Positions 6,928 to 9,741 of a DNA stretch of 9,741 nt are shown here, piece by piece; the stretch's first letter is position 1; each line of letters opens with the position of its first letter. The DNA is taken from NCBI GenBank assembly GCA_019310745.1, contig JAFDDS010000014.1, positions 1 to 9,741 of the forward strand, read 5' to 3'. The notes under the pieces are model-generated. The model did not search any database and had not been told where the DNA came from. It saw nothing but the letters and a program-made list of their open reading frames with translations. A program made the translations under genes and the position numbers. Source of the stretch: Deltaproteobacteria bacterium. GTDB lineage: Bacteria > Desulfobacterota > DSM-4660 > Desulfatiglandales > B25-G16.

Positions 6928-7728
6928 ATGCATAATCTAAATCAAAAAGGCTCAATATTGATAATATTGATTATAACCATAACGATGATTTCAGCACTGA
7001 GCGCTGGTATCTTATCCATGACAATAACATCTACCATCAGTGAGCTTAATGCTAATAATTTTAATAAGGCGCAATATCTTGCCGAAGCAGGTATAAGATA
7101 TGCTAAACTCAATAACCTGCCAGACCCAACTGATGAAACTTATACACTGTCCAATGGTGATAAGTTTCATGTACTTATATCAGGCACTACATTCGAATCT
7201 ACCGGCATCGTAAACGAAGATACTCCACTTGAGGCCAGGCGGAAAATCACTCTATCTAATTACACGCCACCAACTAACGTGCCTCCGGTGTTCACCACAG
7301 ACCCGATTACCAAGCCTGATGCCACTGAGAACACTCCGTACACAGGTCAGACACTTGCTGGCTCGGCCACAGATGCAGACGGTGACACTCTAACCTACTC
7401 AAAGGTGACCGGACCTGCCTGGCTGAACATTGCTCCTGACGGCGCCTTGTCCGGTACGCCCGGTTCTGGCGACGTTGGCTGGAACCAGTGGACGGTTGAG
7501 GTATCTGACGGCAGGGGCGGTACGGACCAGGCCACTTTGAGGATCAATGTTGTGGCTGCTAAGGCCTTCTGCGGCAGCACGCCGATGCAAAGAGACGGTA
7601 CAGGTATCTCTGCAGTGAGCTCATTCGCCAGAGCATTAATACCCCTCTTCCTCGCTTTATTCGCAATTGCAGTGTGGTTCTGGCGCAAACGCAAATCCCA
7701 AGGGATTAAAGGCGTCAATCAAAAATAG
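6928..7728 (+). CDS. PilX/MshP-like minor pilin protein fused to an Ig-like domain and a C-terminal Cys-TM-Arg/Lys sorting-type tail
   Basis: 266 residues in three parts. Residues 1-110 match PilX/MshP/GspK-type proteins: [18 protein letters not shown] as a membrane helix after a short polar start, without the GFTLIE site and without Glu5, then [14 protein letters not shown]. Residues about 119-209 are a He_PIG/cadherin-like Ig-fold domain ([43 protein letters not shown]). Residues 211-266 hold the only Cys (C215), a second hydrophobic helix (236-252) and RKRK (253-256). MshP is normally a short protein without these additions. GC rises from about 36% (6961-7200, my count) to about 59% (7261-7620), so the Ig and tail part looks acquired. 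The gene starts 5 bases after the previous stop, in the MshP position. A lost junction to a larger surface-protein gene is the main alternative explanation for the fusion. Confidence 0.8.
   Translation: MHNLNQKGSILIILIITITMISALSAGILSMTITSTISELNANNFNKAQYLAEAGIRYAKLNNLPDPTDETYTLSNGDKFHVLISGTTFESTGIVNEDTPLEARRKITLSNYTPPTNVPPVFTTDPITKPDATENTPYTGQTLAGSATDADGDTLTYSKVTGPAWLNIAPDGALSGTPGSGDVGWNQWTVEVSDGRGGTDQATLRINVVAAKAFCGSTPMQRDGTGISAVSSFARALIPLFLALFAIAVWFWRKRKSQGIKGVNQK
7570..7695 (+). other. Putative C-terminal protein-sorting signal (Cys, membrane helix, RKRK)
   Basis: The segment encodes C215, a short polar linker with GTG, a hydrophobic helix ([17 protein letters not shown]) and the basic cluster RKRK near the protein end. 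This tripartite form resembles the MYXO-CTERM and JDVT-CTERM types of signal, which are handled by CPBP-family intramembrane proteases. A CPBP gene follows 80 bases downstream. The Cys-to-helix distance of about 20 residues is longer than I would expect for MYXO-CTERM, so the subtype is uncertain. A plain C-terminal membrane anchor is the alternative. Confidence 0.55.
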
Positions 7729-7808
7729 CTTTGAGCCAAACCACAACTCGGGACTCTATTATTCTCTTATCCTAATTTTCTATATATGGGAAATGATCGT
7801 CAGCTCAT

Positions 7809-8662
7809 TTGACTACAACTTTGACCTCTATACATACCATGATCTTATTAAACATCATTGAGGCAATAGCACTCGTAGTATTCTTTGGTATATTTATTCA
7901 TTTGCTAACATATGTTCCAGATATTCCCTGGCGAATGGCCATAGCCCTAGCCTTGGTTGTAAGCATCTGGATTTGGTTTTACCTTCAAGAGAAAAAAACC
8001 AATGAACAATCGCGTGATGTCTGGGAGATTGTAAGTGCTTTTGCGATAGGATTCTGGCTTTTTGTTTTTCTTAGATACCTTGGTCTTGTACAATGGCCCT
8101 TAGCCCATGCAGATAATTTGCGGGCATATCTTTTTTTGCTTGTTTCACATTTAGTGTTTGTAGCTACGGTATTAGCATGCCTTCTTTGGGTAGCCGGTAA
8201 AAGAATATCATTTGATCTCCTTTCATTTGGCAACTGGCGCAAAGGCATTTTGGGGTATACAGGGCAGGTTGTACTTCTTGCCACCGCAGCAGGAACCTGG
8301 ATTTTTGCAATATATTCTGTAATGTCAACAGAACTTCCTGCTTCAGGGAAGCTATTGTGGTTTATGCTTGTTGCGTTCATAAAAGCAATTCTTACTGGAG
8401 CAACAGAAGAAGTGTCATACAGGGGCATAATGCAGTTGCCCGATTTGGAATTCCTTTTGGAATAATAATCTAGAGCTGTCTTTATTCTGCCTTTCATCTG
8501 CATTTAGGGGCAGCATTTTGTGGGCATATCGGTTTCCTTTTTGCAGTTATGGGGCTGGGGCTATTATTTGGGGTTATTACCCGCCTTACCAGCGGTATAG
8601 GATGGGCATGTATCATACATATTGCCATTAATCTGGTAATAGAGTGGCAGAATTTATCTTAA
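7809..8662 (+). pseudogene. CPBP-family (Rce1-like, glutamic-type) intramembrane protease, interrupted by a frameshift and a TAG
   Basis: The first 210 codons encode a polytopic membrane protein ending in motif 1, TEEVSYRG (E200, E201, R205). The frame then runs into stop codons near 8463. Reading from CGA at 8441 in the frame one base back restores the family: RFGIPFGIII, a TAG at 8471-8473, then LYSAFH with the motif 2 YxxxH, GLGLLFGVITRLTSGIGWA and HIAIN with the motif 3 HxxxN, ending at TAA 8660-8662. Adding one C to the CCC at 8439-8441 joins the halves, but the TAG remains. All catalytic motifs are preserved, so decay is very recent or the breaks are sequence errors. Start is TTG 7809 or ATG 7839; neither has a good ribosome-binding site. 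Its place right after the sorting-type tail suggests it processes that protein. Confidence 0.8.
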
Positions 8663-9678
8663 ACTTCATAGTTAATTATTGGTCTTGGGGCTTTATAGGA
8701 CTCCTTGTTGCCTCCATTCTGATAGTACGTAATCTTTCAAAAAACGGTATTATCTTTCCTGTTGCAATTATGATTATTACTGCAGCAGTATATGGAGGGC
8801 TGTTAGGAACAAGAGTTTTAAGTGTATTGATTAATAATCCCCGGCTATTTTTATATAATTTTCCACAAGGTCTCGCTTTCTGGGAGGGCGGACTATCATG
8901 GCAGGGGGGGATCCCAGGAGGAATGGTAGCGGGCCTTATAGTCGTTAAAATCGCCAGAAAACCATTCTGGTCGAGTGCAGGATGTTTTGCTCCTGGCCTG
9001 GCTCTTGCTCATGCTATTGGTAGAATAGGTTGTTTGTGCCATGGTTGTTGTTATGGGTCACCTACGATGGTGCCATGGGCAATTTATTCCAAAGAACTTG
9101 GCACTTTGGTTCATCCAACCCAGGTATACAGCATATTAGGTGAACTTACTGCATTTGTCATCTTGCAATGGGTCTTTAATAAAAAACCGGATTCTCGAAA
9201 ATATCTGATGTTATGGTACGGGATAATCTTTTCCATCCACCGTTTTATCCAAGAATTTTTTAGAGGCACGCCACCCGGACCGGAATTGATTTCAGGACTA
9301 CGAATATATCAAGTAATATGTATTATTATGTTTGTTATGAGTCTGGGCATACTTCTCGGTTTAATAAAGAAAAAATGGGGCTATATTGTCTCACTGATTC
9401 TTGTCGTGCTGACTGCAGCCTCTTTTTTCCTCCTCAGACCACAATTAGAAACTCAAACTCCTATTGCACGAAGTGACTTGAGCCTTTATCTTGTTATAAC
9501 CCGCAGCATGTTTGCCGATACGATACCCTTGCTTACTGGAAAACCGAACGTGAGAAAGAAGGATTCAATGTTATTATGGGCACCTGGAATGACACTCCCA
9601 CAACGACCGACATTAAGAAATGGATCAAAACACAGACAAGGGTTTCAAGCGGATTATGCAGATACATTTTACTTATAG
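8644..9678 (+). CDS. Lgt-family (prolipoprotein diacylglyceryl transferase-like) membrane protein, C-terminus out of frame
   Basis: Residues 1-232 are a multi-pass Lgt homologue: WEGGLSWQGGIPGG (80-93), HAIGRIGCLCHGCCYG (123-138), HPTQVY (157-162) and HRFIQEFFRG (199-208). Lgt transfers diacylglycerol to a lipobox Cys. R127 matches E. coli Lgt R143, and R200/E204 match R239/E243. The positions of N146 and E151 are both Cys here (C130, C135), as in the GCCYG subgroup, so substrate or reaction may differ. An extra basic stretch KKK and a membrane helix (about 237-255) follow, then a segment DLSLYLVITRSMFADTIP that looks like the first strand of a C25 peptidase. Residues after about 295 seem to be a frameshift product. 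GTG 8644 overlaps the protease gene by 19 bases, implying coupling. I see no good ribosome-binding site. Confidence 0.78.
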   Translation: MAEFILNFIVNYWSWGFIGLLVASILIVRNLSKNGIIFPVAIMIITAAVYGGLLGTRVLSVLINNPRLFLYNFPQGLAFWEGGLSWQGGIPGGMVAGLIVVKIARKPFWSSAGCFAPGLALAHAIGRIGCLCHGCCYGSPTMVPWAIYSKELGTLVHPTQVYSILGELTAFVILQWVFNKKPDSRKYLMLWYGIIFSIHRFIQEFFRGTPPGPELISGLRIYQVICIIMFVMSLGILLGLIKKKWGYIVSLILVVLTAASFFLLRPQLETQTPIARSDLSLYLVITRSMFADTIPLLTGKPNVRKKDSMLLWAPGMTLPQRPTLRNGSKHRQGFQADYADTFYL

Positions 9679-9741
9679 GAGATTGCGCTGCGGAAAATGA
9701 GGTTCCTACGGTATGGCATATCCCGAGCTTCACAGTACCTT
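9528..9741 (+). CDS. C25 (gingipain/PorU-like) cysteine peptidase domain, N-terminal part, 3' partial
   Basis: Reading from CTT at 9528 in the frame one base back from the Lgt-like frame gives LAYWKTEREKEGFNV, then TWNDTPTTTDIKKWI, then RYILLIGDCA and NEVPTVWHIP, open to the window end. This is the usual start of a C25 family domain: a wK..eGf.V strand, the I..yI helix and the yiLLiGD..EvP element. The preceding strand, LYLVIT, lies in the Lgt-like frame and joins exactly if one C is added to the CCC at 9526-9528. The natural product would then be Lgt-like domain, membrane helix, C25 domain. Catalytic His and Cys would lie beyond the window. Assignment is by pattern only; other caspase-fold peptidases are the alternative. 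Confidence 0.65.

Noticed and set aside
7667..7861. Plus-strand open frame of 64 residues bridging the gap before the CPBP gene, with an internal ATG at 7793 preceded by GGGAA
   Set aside because: It overlaps both neighbours, has no family resemblance and no membrane or signal features. It seems a chance frame.
8436..8445. Programmed ribosomal frameshift in the CPBP gene
   Set aside because: The site lacks an X-XXY-YYZ heptamer, slipping back would break tRNA pairing at the first base, and a TAG follows in the new frame. A missing base explains it more simply.
7985..8503. Minus-strand open frame of 172 residues opposite the CPBP gene
   Set aside because: It is low in hydrophobic order and has no recognisable motif. 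The plus strand over the same span encodes clear CPBP motifs and membrane helices, so this is a shadow.

Overview
The window reads as the distal half of an MSHA-type (mannose-sensitive-haemagglutinin-like) type IV pilus locus from a Gram-negative bacterium. It is followed by a possible C-terminal protein-sorting cassette. Base composition is moderate (mostly 40-47% GC by eye). The order is ExeA/MshM-like inner-membrane protein, MshE-like ATPase, MshG-like platform protein, major prepilin, PilZ protein, then four minor prepilins matching MshC, MshD, MshO and MshP in order. This arrangement, with the GCCYG-type Lgt homologue, suggests Desulfobacterota (deltaproteobacteria-like) or a relative. 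I cannot name a genus from sequence alone.

Layout. 1-877: C-terminal part of a bitopic protein with LysM-like and SPOR-like periplasmic regions, cut by the window edge. 921-3853: assembly ATPase with an N-terminal MshEN-type c-di-GMP-binding region, then the PilC/GspF-family platform protein, tightly coupled. 3854-4103: non-coding, with a candidate sigma70 promoter. 4104-4493: major pilin, closed by a strong intrinsic terminator. 4745-5095: stand-alone PilZ protein, also followed by a terminator-like hairpin. 5175-7728: four minor prepilin genes packed head to tail. The second carries a tandem 60-residue insert. The last (PilX/MshP-like) has gained a GC-rich Ig-like domain and a C-terminal Cys + transmembrane helix + RKRK tail that looks like a protein-sorting signal. 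7809-8662: a CPBP (glutamic-type intramembrane protease) gene whose three catalytic motifs are all present but split by one frameshift and one TAG. 8644-9741: an Lgt-family diacylglyceryl transferase homologue, continuous with an extra membrane helix and then, after a second apparent one-base frameshift, the start of a C25 (gingipain/PorU-like) peptidase domain that leaves the window.

How they fit together. The ATPase and platform protein would polymerise the 4104 pilin on a complex primed by the minor pilins, with c-di-GMP input through MshEN and PilZ. The last four elements (a substrate with a single-Cys C-terminal signal, a CPBP protease, an Lgt-like lipid transferase and a C25 peptidase) contain the parts expected of a dedicated surface-anchoring system. 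Each part is recognised from motifs. Their functional link is inference. Both frameshifts sit at CCC runs and are each fixed by adding one C, so assembly or sequencing error must be excluded before calling decay.
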